Counted from the first letter of the stretch, positions 1-7,736 are shown. The stretch: DNA of 29,596 nt from Chloroflexota bacterium (GCA_023395675.1 JAEWYL010000123.1:1-29596), one strand, 5' to 3'. Translations and numbers: made by a program. The notes: generated by a model not told the origin, from the sequence alone.

Positions 1-23
1 CCCCCCCCCCCCCCCCCCCCCCC
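1..23. repeat. 23-base poly-C run at window edge
   Basis: The window opens with 23 consecutive C and then moves directly into ordinary sequence. Nothing else here has a homopolymer of this length. It is most simply a sequencing or assembly artefact at a contig end, though a real poly-C tract cannot be excluded. Confidence 0.6.
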
Positions 24-49
24 GGCGGTCTGGACCAAAAAGCGGGCGG

Positions 50-394
50 CTAGAACAGGCCCCAATCTGCCCCGGCCCCTTCTTCCATCATGGACAGATC
101 CCACATCTCCATGCCCAGCTCTATAAAGGTAGGGCGGCCCAGCGACTGCTCGGCTTTCTGCCGGGTCATATCCAGCATGGCCGGCCCGTAGGGGCAGAAC
201 GGAGTGGTCAGGATCATCTTCACCCGAGCCTGGTCCTCCTCGATGACAGCATCTCTCACCAGCCCGAGTTCGATAATGTTCAAACCGATTTCAGGGTCAA
301 TCACTTCGCGCAAAGCCTCTTTCAGGGTTTCAGCCAGTTCCGGGTGGGTGCTCTCTGCCTGCCAGATGACTTTCGATTTCGATTCATCGCTCAT
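50..394 (-). CDS. DUF59/MIP18 metal-sulfur cluster assembly factor
   Basis: This 114-residue protein is a single-domain member of the DUF59/MIP18 (PaaD, SufT-like) family, whose members help mature or deliver Fe-S clusters in the cytosol. The family signature DPEIGLNIIELGLV lies near residues 33-46. The second block, LTTPFCPYG, carries the single conserved cysteine (about residue 67). Length is typical for a stand-alone domain. Its ATG overlaps the TGA of the upstream regulator gene as ATGA, so the two are co-transcribed and probably translationally coupled. Placement beside a SufR-like repressor and divergent from sufCBDSU supports an Fe-S role. Family assignment is firm; the exact client or step (SufT-like or other) is not resolved. 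Confidence 0.88.
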   Translation of the reverse strand: MSDESKSKVIWQAESTHPELAETLKEALREVIDPEIGLNIIELGLVRDAVIEEDQARVKMILTTPFCPYGPAMLDMTRQKAEQSLGRPTFIELGMEMWDLSMMEEGAGADWGLF

Positions 395-1065
395 GAATTG
401 TTCTCCAGGGACGGTGTTTTATCCTCGTCCGATTCGCTCACGGGGACGACGTAGGTGCAGTGAGCGTCTCCGTTCAATACGCATTTCACTTTTTCCGCCG
501 GCAGGGCCAGCACGGTGGAGATCAATGCCTGGTCCACAGAGCAGACCTCCGGGTGGTTCTGGCCGATATGGTAATACGGGCAGGTGATCTCCCGGATCAG
601 GTACTGGTCTTTGTCCTTCTCCCACTCCACCGAGAAACCTTCGGTCCTCAGCAGCGAGGTGACCAGATCGAGGCGTTCCTCCAGGCTCAGGCCGCGGATT
701 TCATCCCGGTATTCCGAGGCCATATCCGCCGCCATCTGCGCGAACAGCTTCGCGACCACCGGCTCCGGCATGGTCTCTTTCAACTGCTTCAACAGGCGTA
801 CGGTCAGGCGCAGATAGCGGGTGGGGAAGCGCTCCTGGCCGTTCTCGGTCAAAAAATACAGCCGGCGGGGCCGCCCGACGCCGTGCCGCTCCTCTTCGGA
901 GCTGACCAGCCCGTCGGCCTGCAGCCGGTTGATATGGTGCCGCACTGAAATGGGGTTAATATCTACCGCTTCGGCAATTTCGTTAATCGTGCAGCGCTGC
1001 CGGATCAACAGAGTTTGCAGGACGCGTTCGCGAGTGGATTTTCCGTAATCGTCAGAAAAAGTCAT
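391..1065 (-). CDS. sufR: SufR-like Fe-S sensing transcriptional repressor
   Basis: This is a 224-residue regulator with an N-terminal winged helix-turn-helix (about residues 12-70; the recognition region includes NEIAEAVDINPISVRHHINRL and the wing GVGRPRRLYFLT). Its C-terminal domain has four cysteines at about 162, 175, 195 and 203: C-x12-C, then C-x7-C. SufR proteins of cyanobacteria and mycobacteria bind a [4Fe-4S] cluster through such cysteines and repress suf genes when holo. I start at the ATG at 1065; a TTG two codons upstream (1071) is the alternative and neither has a strong Shine-Dalgarno sequence. The gene is divergent from sufC, and a candidate operator lies between the two promoters. 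It is followed by the DUF59 gene with an ATGA overlap. Confidence 0.88.
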   Translation of the reverse strand: MTFSDDYGKSTRERVLQTLLIRQRCTINEIAEAVDINPISVRHHINRLQADGLVSSEEERHGVGRPRRLYFLTENGQERFPTRYLRLTVRLLKQLKETMPEPVVAKLFAQMAADMASEYRDEIRGLSLEERLDLVTSLLRTEGFSVEWEKDKDQYLIREITCPYYHIGQNHPEVCSVDQALISTVLALPAEKVKCVLNGDAHCTYVVPVSESDEDKTPSLENNS

Positions 1066-1106
1066 AATCAACCAAAGTCCGGTCTACTCGAACCTGTTTT
1101 GCCGCC

Positions 1107-1135
1107 AGTATAGCATGGCGGGTGCTTTTTGTCAA
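1107..1135 (-). promoter_or_regulatory. sigma-70-type promoter of sufR
   Basis: On the minus strand a TTGACA -35 (1135-1130) is followed by a 17-base spacer and a TATACT -10 (1112-1107), about 42 bases before the sufR ATG. The -35 is one arm of a perfect 10-bp inverted repeat whose other arm holds the sufC -35, so both promoters share one control region. Confidence 0.8.
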
Positions 1136-1139
1136 TAAT

Positions 1140-1162
1140 TAAGATTTTTATACTAAAAATTA
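1140..1162. promoter_or_regulatory. candidate SufR operator, copy 1
   Basis: The sequence TAAGATTTTTA, three variable bases, TAAAAATTA contains the perfect palindrome ATTTTTA-N3-TAAAAAT (1144-1160). It sits between the two divergent -35 elements. A second copy lies at 1206-1228. Assignment to SufR is inferred from position and duplication. It differs from the CAAC-N6-GTTG site described for cyanobacterial SufR. Confidence 0.65.
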
Positions 1163-1191
1163 TTGACTTCCTCCCCCATCCCTGCTATAAT
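1163..1191 (+). promoter_or_regulatory. sigma-70-type promoter of the suf operon
   Basis: TTGACT (1163-1168), a 17-base spacer and a perfect TATAAT (1186-1191) place the start near 1198, about 55 bases before the sufC ATG. One AT-rich palindrome ends at the upstream edge of the -35. A second copy lies just downstream of the predicted start, where a bound repressor would block initiation. Confidence 0.85.
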
Positions 1192-1205
1192 TGAGCCCGA
1201 TTAAA

Positions 1206-1228
1206 TAAGATTTTTAGCATAAAAATTA
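1206..1228. promoter_or_regulatory. candidate SufR operator, copy 2
   Basis: This second copy of the palindromic motif has the same half-sites as copy 1 with spacer GCA instead of TAC (20 of 23 bases identical). It lies 66 bp downstream of copy 1, immediately after the predicted suf transcription start and before the sufC ribosome binding site. Confidence 0.65.
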
Positions 1229-1253
1229 CGTGTTAAAGGAGCTTCCACTTCTT

Positions 1254-2018
1254 ATGTCAGAGCTGATCATCCGCAATCTGCATGCCGGGATCGAGGGAAA
1301 AGAAATCCTCAAAGGGGTTAACCTCGAAGTCAAACAGGGTGAGGTCCACGCGCTGATGGGTCCGAACGGCACCGGTAAATCCACCCTGGCTTACACCCTG
1401 ATGGGGCATCCCAGTTACGAGATCACCGCCGGAGAGGTCTGGTTCAAGGGCCAGAACATCCTTGAGCTGGAGCCGGACGAGCGCTCTCACCTGGGTGTCT
1501 TCCTGGCTTTCCAGTACCCCGTCGCCATCCCGGGTGTGACCGTGGCGAACTTCCTGCGTTCGGCGATCAATGCCCGGCGGCGTGCGGAAAACCCGGAGGA
1601 CAAGGGCATTTCCATTCCCGAGTTCCGCAAGCTGCTGAAGGAAAAAATGGCCATGCTGAAAATGGACCAGTCCTTCGCAGGCCGCTACCTGAACGAAGGG
1701 TTCTCCGGCGGCGAGAAAAAGCGGGCGGAGATCCTGCAGATGGCCGCCCTCCATCCCGAGATCGCCATCATGGACGAGACCGACTCTGGGCTGGACATTG
1801 ATGCGCTCAGGATTGTTTCGGATGGCGTGAACGCCCTGCGGGGACCGGGCCTGGGCGTGCTGGTGATCACCCATTACCAGCGCATCCTGAACTATATCAA
1901 GCCTGAATACGTCCATATTATGCTGGATGGACGCATTGCCGAGTCGGGCGGGCCGGATCTGGCGCTTCACTTGGAGGAGCACGGCTACGACTGGCTGCGG
2001 GAGAGATCAGCGGCTTAG
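1254..2018 (+). CDS. sufC: Fe-S assembly ATPase SufC
   Basis: SufC is the ABC-type ATPase of the cytosolic SufBCD scaffold; ATP binding drives the conformational change needed to build or release the cluster. The 254-residue product has Walker A GPNGTGKST (about 36-44), the SufC-type signature SGGEKKR (151-157), Walker B IAIMDE followed by TDSGLD (170-180) and the H-loop VITHY (H207). I start at the ATG at 1254, which follows AAAGGAG by 12 bases. An in-frame GTG at 1230 would extend it by eight residues but would lie at the edge of operator copy 2. It is the first gene of the rightward suf operon. Confidence 0.96.
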   Translation: MSELIIRNLHAGIEGKEILKGVNLEVKQGEVHALMGPNGTGKSTLAYTLMGHPSYEITAGEVWFKGQNILELEPDERSHLGVFLAFQYPVAIPGVTVANFLRSAINARRRAENPEDKGISIPEFRKLLKEKMAMLKMDQSFAGRYLNEGFSGGEKKRAEILQMAALHPEIAIMDETDSGLDIDALRIVSDGVNALRGPGLGVLVITHYQRILNYIKPEYVHIMLDGRIAESGGPDLALHLEEHGYDWLRERSAA

Positions 2019-2111
2019 GGTTATCCAGGCATCACGACCAGGACAGGGCTGTGGCAGGTGAAGTTTACCTCCGCCCGCTGTACCTGGCGCTCTGCCTGTT
2101 GAGGAGGAATT

Positions 2112-3518
2112 ATGACGAGTGATGCACAGATCCTTGATGGGATTGGTGAATATAAATGGGGGTTCCGCGATCCTGAGAATTACGTGTTCCAGTCTCGGAA
2201 GGGCCTGGACCGTGAGGTCGTGGAACAGATTTCTCGTATGAAAGAGGAACCCCAGTGGATGCTGGAGTTCCGCCTGCGCGCCCTGGAGCATTTCGAGAAC
2301 CGGCCGATGCCGGCCTGGGGCGGCGATCTTTCGCGCCTGAATCTGGATGAAATTTACTTCTACACCCGCCCGGTCGAGAAAGAAGGGCGCACCTGGGACG
2401 ACGTGCCGGACACGATTAAAAAGACCTTCGACCGGCTGGGGATCCCCGAGGCGGAGCAGAAGTTCCTGGCCGGTGTGGGCGCTCAGTACGAATCGGAGAT
2501 GGTCTACCACAATATCCAGGAGCACCTGGCTGAGAAGGGTGTGATCTTCAAGAGCATCGAGAACGGCCTTCGCGACCATCCGGAGCTTTTCCGCGAGTAT
2601 TTCGGGACCGTGATCCCCATCGAGGACAATAAATTTGCGGCCCTGAACAGCGCCGTCTGGTCCGGCGGCTCGTTCGTCTACATCCCGCCGGGTGTGACCG
2701 TGGACCTGCCGCTGCAGGCCTACTTCCGGGTCAATACGGCCGATGCGGGGCAGTTCGAGCGCACCCTGATCATCGCCGATGAAGGTTCGCAGGCGCATTA
2801 CGTCGAGGGCTGCACGGCTCCGGTCTACACCACCGAGTCTTTCCACAGCGGCGTGATCGAGATTATCGTGAAGAAGAACGCCCGCTTCCGCTACACGACC
2901 ATCCAGAACTGGTCGAACAATATGTACAACCTGGTGACCCAGCGCTCGATCGTGAATGAAGGCGCGACGATGGAGTGGGTGGACGCAAACCTGGGCTCGA
3001 AGCTCACCATGAAATACCCCTCCTGCTACCTGGTGGGCGAACGGGCGCACGGCGAAATCCTTTCGATGGCTTTCGCCGGCAACGGGCAGCACCAGGACAC
3101 GGGCGGCAAGGTGATCCACGTGGCCCCGAACACCAGCAGCAAGATCACCTCGAAATCCATCAGCAAGGGCAGCGGGCGGGCTTCTTACCGCGGCCTGCTG
3201 AAGGTGCATAAGGGGGCAAATAACTCCCGCTCCAACGTGGTCTGCGACGCCCTGCTCCTGGACGACACCTCGCGCACCGACACCTACCCCTACATCGAGA
3301 TCGATGAGGACGACGTTTCCATCGGTCACGAGGCCTCGGTATCGAAGGTCGGCGAGGAGCAGCTCTTCTACCTGATGAGCCGCGGTCTGAGCGAGGAAGA
3401 GGCGACCACCATGGTGGTCTCCGGCTTTATCGAGCCGCTGGTTAAAGAGCTTCCAATGGAATATGCGATCGAGATGAACCGTCTCATCCAGCTCCAGATG
3501 GAAGGGTCAATCGGATAG
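2112..3518 (+). CDS. sufB: Fe-S scaffold protein SufB
   Basis: SufB is the main scaffold subunit of SufBC2D, receiving sulfide from SufS/SufU and assembling the nascent cluster. The 468-residue length is typical. The N-terminus (DGIGEYKWGFRDPENYVF) and the C-terminal beta-helix core with NAAVWSGG-like, YVEGCTAPVYTT and SIGHEASVSKVGEEQLFYL blocks are characteristic. Cysteines in the EGC block and in NVVCDALLLD are candidate cluster or sulfur-transfer residues. The ATG follows GAGGAGG by four bases, a strong ribosome site. The gene is 93 bases after sufC and two bases before the sufD start, so all three subunits come from one message. Confidence 0.96.
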   Translation: MTSDAQILDGIGEYKWGFRDPENYVFQSRKGLDREVVEQISRMKEEPQWMLEFRLRALEHFENRPMPAWGGDLSRLNLDEIYFYTRPVEKEGRTWDDVPDTIKKTFDRLGIPEAEQKFLAGVGAQYESEMVYHNIQEHLAEKGVIFKSIENGLRDHPELFREYFGTVIPIEDNKFAALNSAVWSGGSFVYIPPGVTVDLPLQAYFRVNTADAGQFERTLIIADEGSQAHYVEGCTAPVYTTESFHSGVIEIIVKKNARFRYTTIQNWSNNMYNLVTQRSIVNEGATMEWVDANLGSKLTMKYPSCYLVGERAHGEILSMAFAGNGQHQDTGGKVIHVAPNTSSKITSKSISKGSGRASYRGLLKVHKGANNSRSNVVCDALLLDDTSRTDTYPYIEIDEDDVSIGHEASVSKVGEEQLFYLMSRGLSEEEATTMVVSGFIEPLVKELPMEYAIEMNRLIQLQMEGSIG

Positions 3519-3520
3519 TC

Positions 3521-4897
3521 ATGGGTGATCACAAGATGGCGACACGTACAGTCGTAACACGCACAAGACGCGGCGAACAGGCCGTTTCCAAAGACTTTAC
3601 CTTCACGCGGGAGCTGGTCCCCGCCCTTGGCCCGGGGTCGGAGCTGCCGGAGTTTATCCGCAGCTACCGGGAGCGGGGCTGGGACACTTTCCAGCGTCTG
3701 CCCCTCCCTGCTACGACCGAGGAAGCCTGGCGGCGCACCGACCTGCGCGCCCTGGAAGCCGGCTCCTTTCAGCTTCCAGAAGCCAACGGCGCTTCGGAGA
3801 CGCTGCCCGAGCCGCGCGCCGAGCTGCTGCGCCCGCTGGCGGGCAGCGAGCACGGCGGGCAGATCATCCTGCTCCCCGGCAACCGCAGCCAGGTGGAACT
3901 GGCTGAAGAGCTTTCAGCCAAAGGCGTGATCTTCACCGACCTGGCAACAGCCGAACGGGAGCATCCCGAAGTCCTGCAGCGCATCATGGGGCAGGTTGTG
4001 CGCCCGGATGAGGGCAAGTTTGCCGGTCTCGCGGCCTCCATGTCTCAGAGCGGGGTGCTGGTATACGTCCCGCGCGGGGTGGTGGTGGACCAGCCGCTGC
4101 ACAGCATCTTCTGGGGACCCGGCTCCCGGCTGGGTTACTTCTCGCACCTGATGGTTTACGTGGACGAAGGCGCTTCGCTCACTTACGTGCACGAATCGGC
4201 CTCCGACACGGAGCCGGAGGGCCAGACCCTGCACGCCGGTATCCTGGAGCTCTTTGTGGGCCCGGGCGCGAACCTGCGTTTCGTTGAACTGCAGTCGTGG
4301 GGCGAGCACGTGTGGAACTTCACCCACGCCAGGGCGCGCGTGGAGCGCGACGCCAACCTGGATTGGATCTTCGGCGCCATCGGCAGCCGGCTGACCAAGA
4401 ACTTCACCGACCTGGACCTGGTCGGCTCCGGCGCTTCCGGGCGCGTGTCCGGGTTCTACTTCACCGACGGCGTCCAGCATATGGACCTGGATACCCAGCA
4501 GAACCACCTGGCTGCCCACACCACCAGCGACCTCCTTTATAAAGGCGCGCTGATGGACCGCAGCCGGTCCGTGTGGCAGGGTATGATTTACGTGGCGCCC
4601 GGCGCCCAGAAGGCTGACGGCTACCAGGCCAACCGCAACCTGGCCCTCAGCCCCAACTCCAGGGCCGACTCGATCCCCGGCCTGGAGATCCTGGCGGACG
4701 ATGTGCGCTGCACGCACGGCGCCACGGTCGGGAAAATCGACCCGGACCACGTCTTCTACCTGCGCAGCCGCGGCATACCCTACGAACAGGCCGAGCGGCT
4801 GATCGTGGAAGGATTCTTCGATCCCATCATGCAGCGCATCCCCTTCGAAGGCGTGCGTTCACGCTTCCAGGATGCGATCCTGCACAAAATGGGGTAA
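3521..4897 (+). CDS. sufD: Fe-S scaffold protein SufD
   Basis: This 458-residue SufBD-family protein follows SufB as the partner scaffold subunit. The C-terminal half contains the family blocks NFTDLDLVGSGASGRVSGFY, DRSRSVWQGMIYVAPGAQKADGYQ and CTHGATVGKIDPDHVFYLRSRGIP, the last close to SufD consensus. The N-terminal helical region is divergent, as usual for SufD, with the pattern TTEEAWRRTDL. I start at the ATG at 3521, two bases after the sufB stop. An ATG at 3536 is an alternative; neither has a clear ribosome site, which suggests coupling to sufB translation. Confidence 0.93.
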   Translation: MGDHKMATRTVVTRTRRGEQAVSKDFTFTRELVPALGPGSELPEFIRSYRERGWDTFQRLPLPATTEEAWRRTDLRALEAGSFQLPEANGASETLPEPRAELLRPLAGSEHGGQIILLPGNRSQVELAEELSAKGVIFTDLATAEREHPEVLQRIMGQVVRPDEGKFAGLAASMSQSGVLVYVPRGVVVDQPLHSIFWGPGSRLGYFSHLMVYVDEGASLTYVHESASDTEPEGQTLHAGILELFVGPGANLRFVELQSWGEHVWNFTHARARVERDANLDWIFGAIGSRLTKNFTDLDLVGSGASGRVSGFYFTDGVQHMDLDTQQNHLAAHTTSDLLYKGALMDRSRSVWQGMIYVAPGAQKADGYQANRNLALSPNSRADSIPGLEILADDVRCTHGATVGKIDPDHVFYLRSRGIPYEQAERLIVEGFFDPIMQRIPFEGVRSRFQDAILHKMG

Positions 4898-4921
4898 AAT
4901 ATTAAGTGTTAACGCAGTGGG

Positions 4922-4937
4922 ATCTGCGTATATCCTG
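4922..4937 (+). repeat. 16-bp direct repeat, left copy
   Basis: ATCTGCGTATATCCTG recurs with one mismatch at 5281-5296, 359 bases downstream. The pair bounds most of the non-coding stretch between sufD and the next gene. Confidence 0.6.
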
Positions 4938-5280
4938 ATATTCGCAGGGAATTGTTCGCCAGAGTTCCGGCGAAAAATCCTGGCAAACTTCCGGAGTCTC
5001 CATCAGCAGGGTAGAGGCGGTCGAAAATTCGGGCGGGTGGTCTGGATGGGAAACCAATAGGCCCCCATTCCGTATTTTGAGGTAAGGCTGAACAATCTAC
5101 CCCTGCCGGGCGCAGTCCATAGAGGCTCCGGAAGTTTGTGAGGTTGAAAATAGAGCGTGCCGGAGGTGAGCGAAGGGGGAAAAATATGGAGCAGCCGCCC
5201 GGGCTGGGATTTGCCGGGCTGTTCAGCCGCTTTACAGCCTGGCGAGCCGGGGTAGTGCCGGGCTCGCTTCTGGCATTTTA

Positions 5281-5296
5281 ATCTGTGTATATCCTG
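5281..5296 (+). repeat. 16-bp direct repeat, right copy
   Basis: ATCTGTGTATATCCTG matches the left copy at 15 of 16 positions. It lies just upstream of the small basic-tailed gene. Confidence 0.6.
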
Positions 5297-5343
5297 CTGT
5301 GGAATTTCCACCGCAGCCCAATGAACTCTACTGGGAGGTAGAA

Positions 5344-5634
5344 TTGGCTGAACTTCACTTTACATCTGCTCCCGATCGGGATGAATCCTACCAGGTCGGC
5401 GATCATGTGGAGGTCTACTGCGACCACGACCGCGACGGCGGGCGTGTCCGGGATTGGCTGACCGGTACGGTGGTCCAGGTGGATCCGAAGATGATTGCCG
5501 TCCAGTTTCAGACGAACGTTTATCTGACCGACGGCTGGATGGTGCCGGACCACGTGCTCTGGTATCCGAAAGATTCCACCAACGTGCGCATGTCACGGCG
5601 GAAGCGCCGCCCGCGGCCCCGGCCCAAAGCCTGA
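5344..5634 (+). CDS. small hypothetical protein with basic C-terminal tail, in suf operon
   Basis: I do not recognise this protein. From the TTG at 5344 it has about 96 residues. The middle (YQVGDHVEVY...DWLTGTVVQVDPKMIAVQF) has the alternating pattern of a small SH3-like or KOW-like beta barrel. The last residues, SRRKRRPRPRPKA, are strongly basic, so nucleic acid or ribosome binding is possible but unproven. The TTG start is chosen because GGGAGG (5333-5338) lies five bases upstream; an in-frame GTG at 5299 would add 15 residues but has no ribosome site. It ends three bases before the sufS ATG and is co-directional with the suf genes, so it is expressed with them. No signal peptide or membrane segment is seen. 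Confidence 0.7.
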   Translation: MAELHFTSAPDRDESYQVGDHVEVYCDHDRDGGRVRDWLTGTVVQVDPKMIAVQFQTNVYLTDGWMVPDHVLWYPKDSTNVRMSRRKRRPRPRPKA

Positions 5635-5637
5635 TCT

Positions 5638-6894
5638 ATGGCGAGTTTTGAGCGAAATCCTTCCAAGGTGATGGATGTCGCCCGGGTGCGGGCGGATTTT
5701 CCGATCCTGGCGAGAGAGATTCGCCCGGGCGTCCCCCTGGTCTATCTCGATTCGACCGCCAGCAGCCAGAAACCCGTCCAGGTGATCCAGGCGATGGACG
5801 ATTATTACCGCCGCTCCAACGCCAACATCCACCGCGGGATCCATACCCTGGCGGAGGAAGCCACAGCCCTGTATGAGGGAGCCCGGGCGCGCGTCGCCCA
5901 GTTTATTGGGGCTCCCTCCCCGCGGCAGGTGATCTTCACCCGCAACGCCACCGAAGCCATCAACCTGGTGGCCTTTACCTGGGGCCGCGCCAACCTGTCC
6001 GCCGGGGATGTGGTGATCCTGACCGAGATGGAGCACCACGCCAACCTGGTGCCCTGGCAGATGCTGGCGGCGGAAAAGTCGCTCAGGCTGGAGTTTATCG
6101 AGGTGACGGCGGACGGCATGCTGGACCTGGACAGCTACCGCTCCCTGCTGGAGCTGGGGCCGCGCCTGGTGGCTTTTGCCCATATGTCCAACGTGCTCGG
6201 GACGGTCAACCCGGCTGAGGAGATTATTCGCGCCGCCCACGAGGCCGGCGCGCTCACCCTGGTGGACGCGGCGCAGTCAGTCCCGCATTTTTCCGTGGAC
6301 GTGCAGGCGCTGGAGGCGGACTTCCTGGCTTTCTCCAGCCACAAAATGTGCGGTCCGACCGGGATCGGCGTGCTGTACGGGCGCAAAGAGCTGCTCGAGG
6401 CCATGCCGCCGTTTATGGGCGGCGGGGATATGATCAAGCGCGTCCAGCTGCGCTCCTTCACCCCCAACGAAATCCCTTACAAATTCGAAGCCGGGACCCC
6501 CTCGATCGCCGAGGCGGTCGGGCTGGGAGCGGCGGTGGATTATCTTCAGGGAGTGGGGATGGATGCCATCCATGCCCACGAGGCGCAGGTGGTGTCCTAC
6601 GCCCTCGAGCGCATGGAGGAGATCCCCGGCGTGCTGGTGATCGGGCCTCCCGCCGGGCAGAGGGGCGGGGTCATCGCTTTCACGATTAAAGACATCCACC
6701 CGCACGATATCTCGCAAATCCTGGACAGCGAGGGGATCGCCATCCGGGCCGGGCATCACTGCGCGATGCCGCTGCATGAAAAATACAACCTTCCGGCGAC
6801 AGCCCGAGCCAGCTTCTACCTGTACAACACTATGGAAGAAGTGGACCGGCTGGTCGGGGCAATCTATAAAGCGAAAGAGATTTTCGCAGTCTGA
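5638..6894 (+). CDS. sufS: cysteine desulfurase SufS
   Basis: SufS is a PLP enzyme that removes sulfur from L-cysteine as a protein-bound persulfide, yielding alanine. The 418-residue product is a group II desulfurase. The PLP lysine is K236 in SSHKMCGPTG, the cofactor-stacking histidine lies in EHHANL (about 133-134), and the catalytic cysteine is C375 in RAGHHCAMPL on the short SufS-type loop. The pairing with sufU just downstream fits the group in which SufU accepts the persulfide. I use the ATG at 5638; the ATG at 5671 (MDVARVRADFPIL) matches the usual SufS N-terminus and is a plausible alternative. Confidence 0.96.
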   Translation: MASFERNPSKVMDVARVRADFPILAREIRPGVPLVYLDSTASSQKPVQVIQAMDDYYRRSNANIHRGIHTLAEEATALYEGARARVAQFIGAPSPRQVIFTRNATEAINLVAFTWGRANLSAGDVVILTEMEHHANLVPWQMLAAEKSLRLEFIEVTADGMLDLDSYRSLLELGPRLVAFAHMSNVLGTVNPAEEIIRAAHEAGALTLVDAAQSVPHFSVDVQALEADFLAFSSHKMCGPTGIGVLYGRKELLEAMPPFMGGGDMIKRVQLRSFTPNEIPYKFEAGTPSIAEAVGLGAAVDYLQGVGMDAIHAHEAQVVSYALERMEEIPGVLVIGPPAGQRGGVIAFTIKDIHPHDISQILDSEGIAIRAGHHCAMPLHEKYNLPATARASFYLYNTMEEVDRLVGAIYKAKEIFAV

Positions 6895-6939
6895 AGCCTG
6901 ATACCCCGGGCATTTAGCCCACAGCGGTGAGAGTAACCC

Positions 6940-7335
6940 ATGGATGATTTATATCGTGAAGTGATCATTGACCGGTATAAGAACCCGCAGTACCGGGGTT
7001 CTTTGGATCCGAACGATTACACCTTTGAAGATTCAAACCCCCTGTGCGGGGATCAAATTCGCATAGATTTGCGGGTGGATGAAACCGGCCGGGTGACCGA
7101 GGCGGCTTTCGACGGTCACGGCTGCGCCATATCCCAGGCCTCGGCCGACCTGCTTCTGGAGAATGTGATCGGCAAACCGCTGGATGAAGTGAAAGCGATG
7201 ACGAAAGAGGACATCCTGGACCTGCTCGGCATAGACCTGGGGCCGGTCCGCTTGAAGTGCGCGCTGCTCTCGCTGAAAGTGCTCAAAGCGGGGGTGTACG
7301 GGATGGGCGAAGCCAGCGATGACCTCGTAGAATGA
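6940..7335 (+). CDS. sufU: sulfur-transfer protein SufU
   Basis: This 131-residue IscU-like protein is of the SufU type. In Gram-positive bacteria SufU is a zinc-dependent sulfur-transfer partner that takes persulfide from SufS and passes it to SufBCD. The expected ligands are present: C36 and D38 in NPLCGD, C62 in HGCAIS and C107 in RLKCALL. The N-terminus DLYREVIIDRYKNPQYRGSL is characteristic. It starts 45 bases after sufS with a weak GTGAGAG site and ends just before the Rieske gene. It lacks the HscA-binding LPPVK motif of IscU, consistent with SufU. Confidence 0.94.
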   Translation: MDDLYREVIIDRYKNPQYRGSLDPNDYTFEDSNPLCGDQIRIDLRVDETGRVTEAAFDGHGCAISQASADLLLENVIGKPLDEVKAMTKEDILDLLGIDLGPVRLKCALLSLKVLKAGVYGMGEASDDLVE

Positions 7336-7360
7336 AGCACCGTTGAACAGGGGTGGAGAA

Positions 7361-7711
7361 GTGTATAACTATAAGCTACTCGATCCAGAGCGCTGTGATT
7401 TTGTCGCTGTAGGCGAAGCAGGCGATCTGCCGAATGGAGAGCGGTTGTTTGTGGAAATTGACGGCCTTCCGATTGTGGTGTTCAACGTGGCGGGGAGCTA
7501 TTACGCCATCGGCGACGTCTGCTCGCACGATAACGGGCCTTTAGGGGACGGCGAAGTGGACGGCCTGGAGGTGATCTGCCCCCGGCACGGGGCGCGCTTC
7601 GACCTGCGCACCGGCGAAGTCCGCTCGCTGCCCGCCATTGTGGACATCCCCGCCTACCCGGTGCGCCAGGTAGACGGGCAGCTCGAAATCGGGATTCCGC
7701 TGGATACCTGA
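7361..7711 (+). CDS. Rieske-type [2Fe-2S] ferredoxin
   Basis: This small soluble protein of about 116 residues consists of one Rieske domain. The cluster motifs are CSHDNGPLGDG and, 17 residues after the first histidine, CPRHGARFD, giving C-x-H and C-x2-H ligation as in NirD/BphF-type ferredoxins. It carries electrons; the partner is not shown here. I start at GTG 7361, preceded by AGGGGTGG; an in-frame TTG at 7343 adds six residues. It is the last gene of the suf operon. Similar Rieske genes are known to accompany suf genes in other bacteria, possibly supplying electrons or acting as a client. Confidence 0.88.
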   Translation: MYNYKLLDPERCDFVAVGEAGDLPNGERLFVEIDGLPIVVFNVAGSYYAIGDVCSHDNGPLGDGEVDGLEVICPRHGARFDLRTGEVRSLPAIVDIPAYPVRQVDGQLEIGIPLDT

Positions 7712-7736
7712 GCTCGTATCCACGCTGGCGCCAGAG

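Larger units (their letters stand above)
4898..5343 (+). other. non-coding stretch with potential structured RNA inside the suf operon
   Basis: This 446-base gap has no credible gene. It can fold on the plus strand. GCAGGGTAG (5006-5014) pairs with CTACCCCTGC (5097-5106, one bulge). Inside that, GGATGGG (5044-5050) pairs with CCCATTCC (5064-5071). A further GCGAGCC/GGCTCGC hairpin lies near 5242-5268, shortly before TTTT. The near-identical 16-mers ATCTGCGTATATCCTG (4922-4937) and ATCTGTGTATATCCTG (5281-5296) bound most of the stretch. I could not match it to RNase P, tmRNA, SRP RNA or a riboswitch I know. It could be a leader, a processed RNA, or a decayed insertion. Confidence 0.4.

Noticed and set aside
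1230..1253. GTG start for sufC at 1230
   Set aside because: It lies two bases from operator copy 2 and before the AAAGGAG ribosome site; the ATG at 1254 gives the normal SufC N-terminus.
2007..3329. 440-codon open frame antisense to sufB
   Set aside because: It lies wholly opposite a strongly conserved SufB coding sequence, has no ribosome site, and its composition (His, Val, Gly, Arg rich) is that of a GC-rich shadow frame.
4898..5343. RNase P RNA, tmRNA or SRP RNA in the gap after sufD
   Set aside because: The conserved core sequences of these RNAs are not present.
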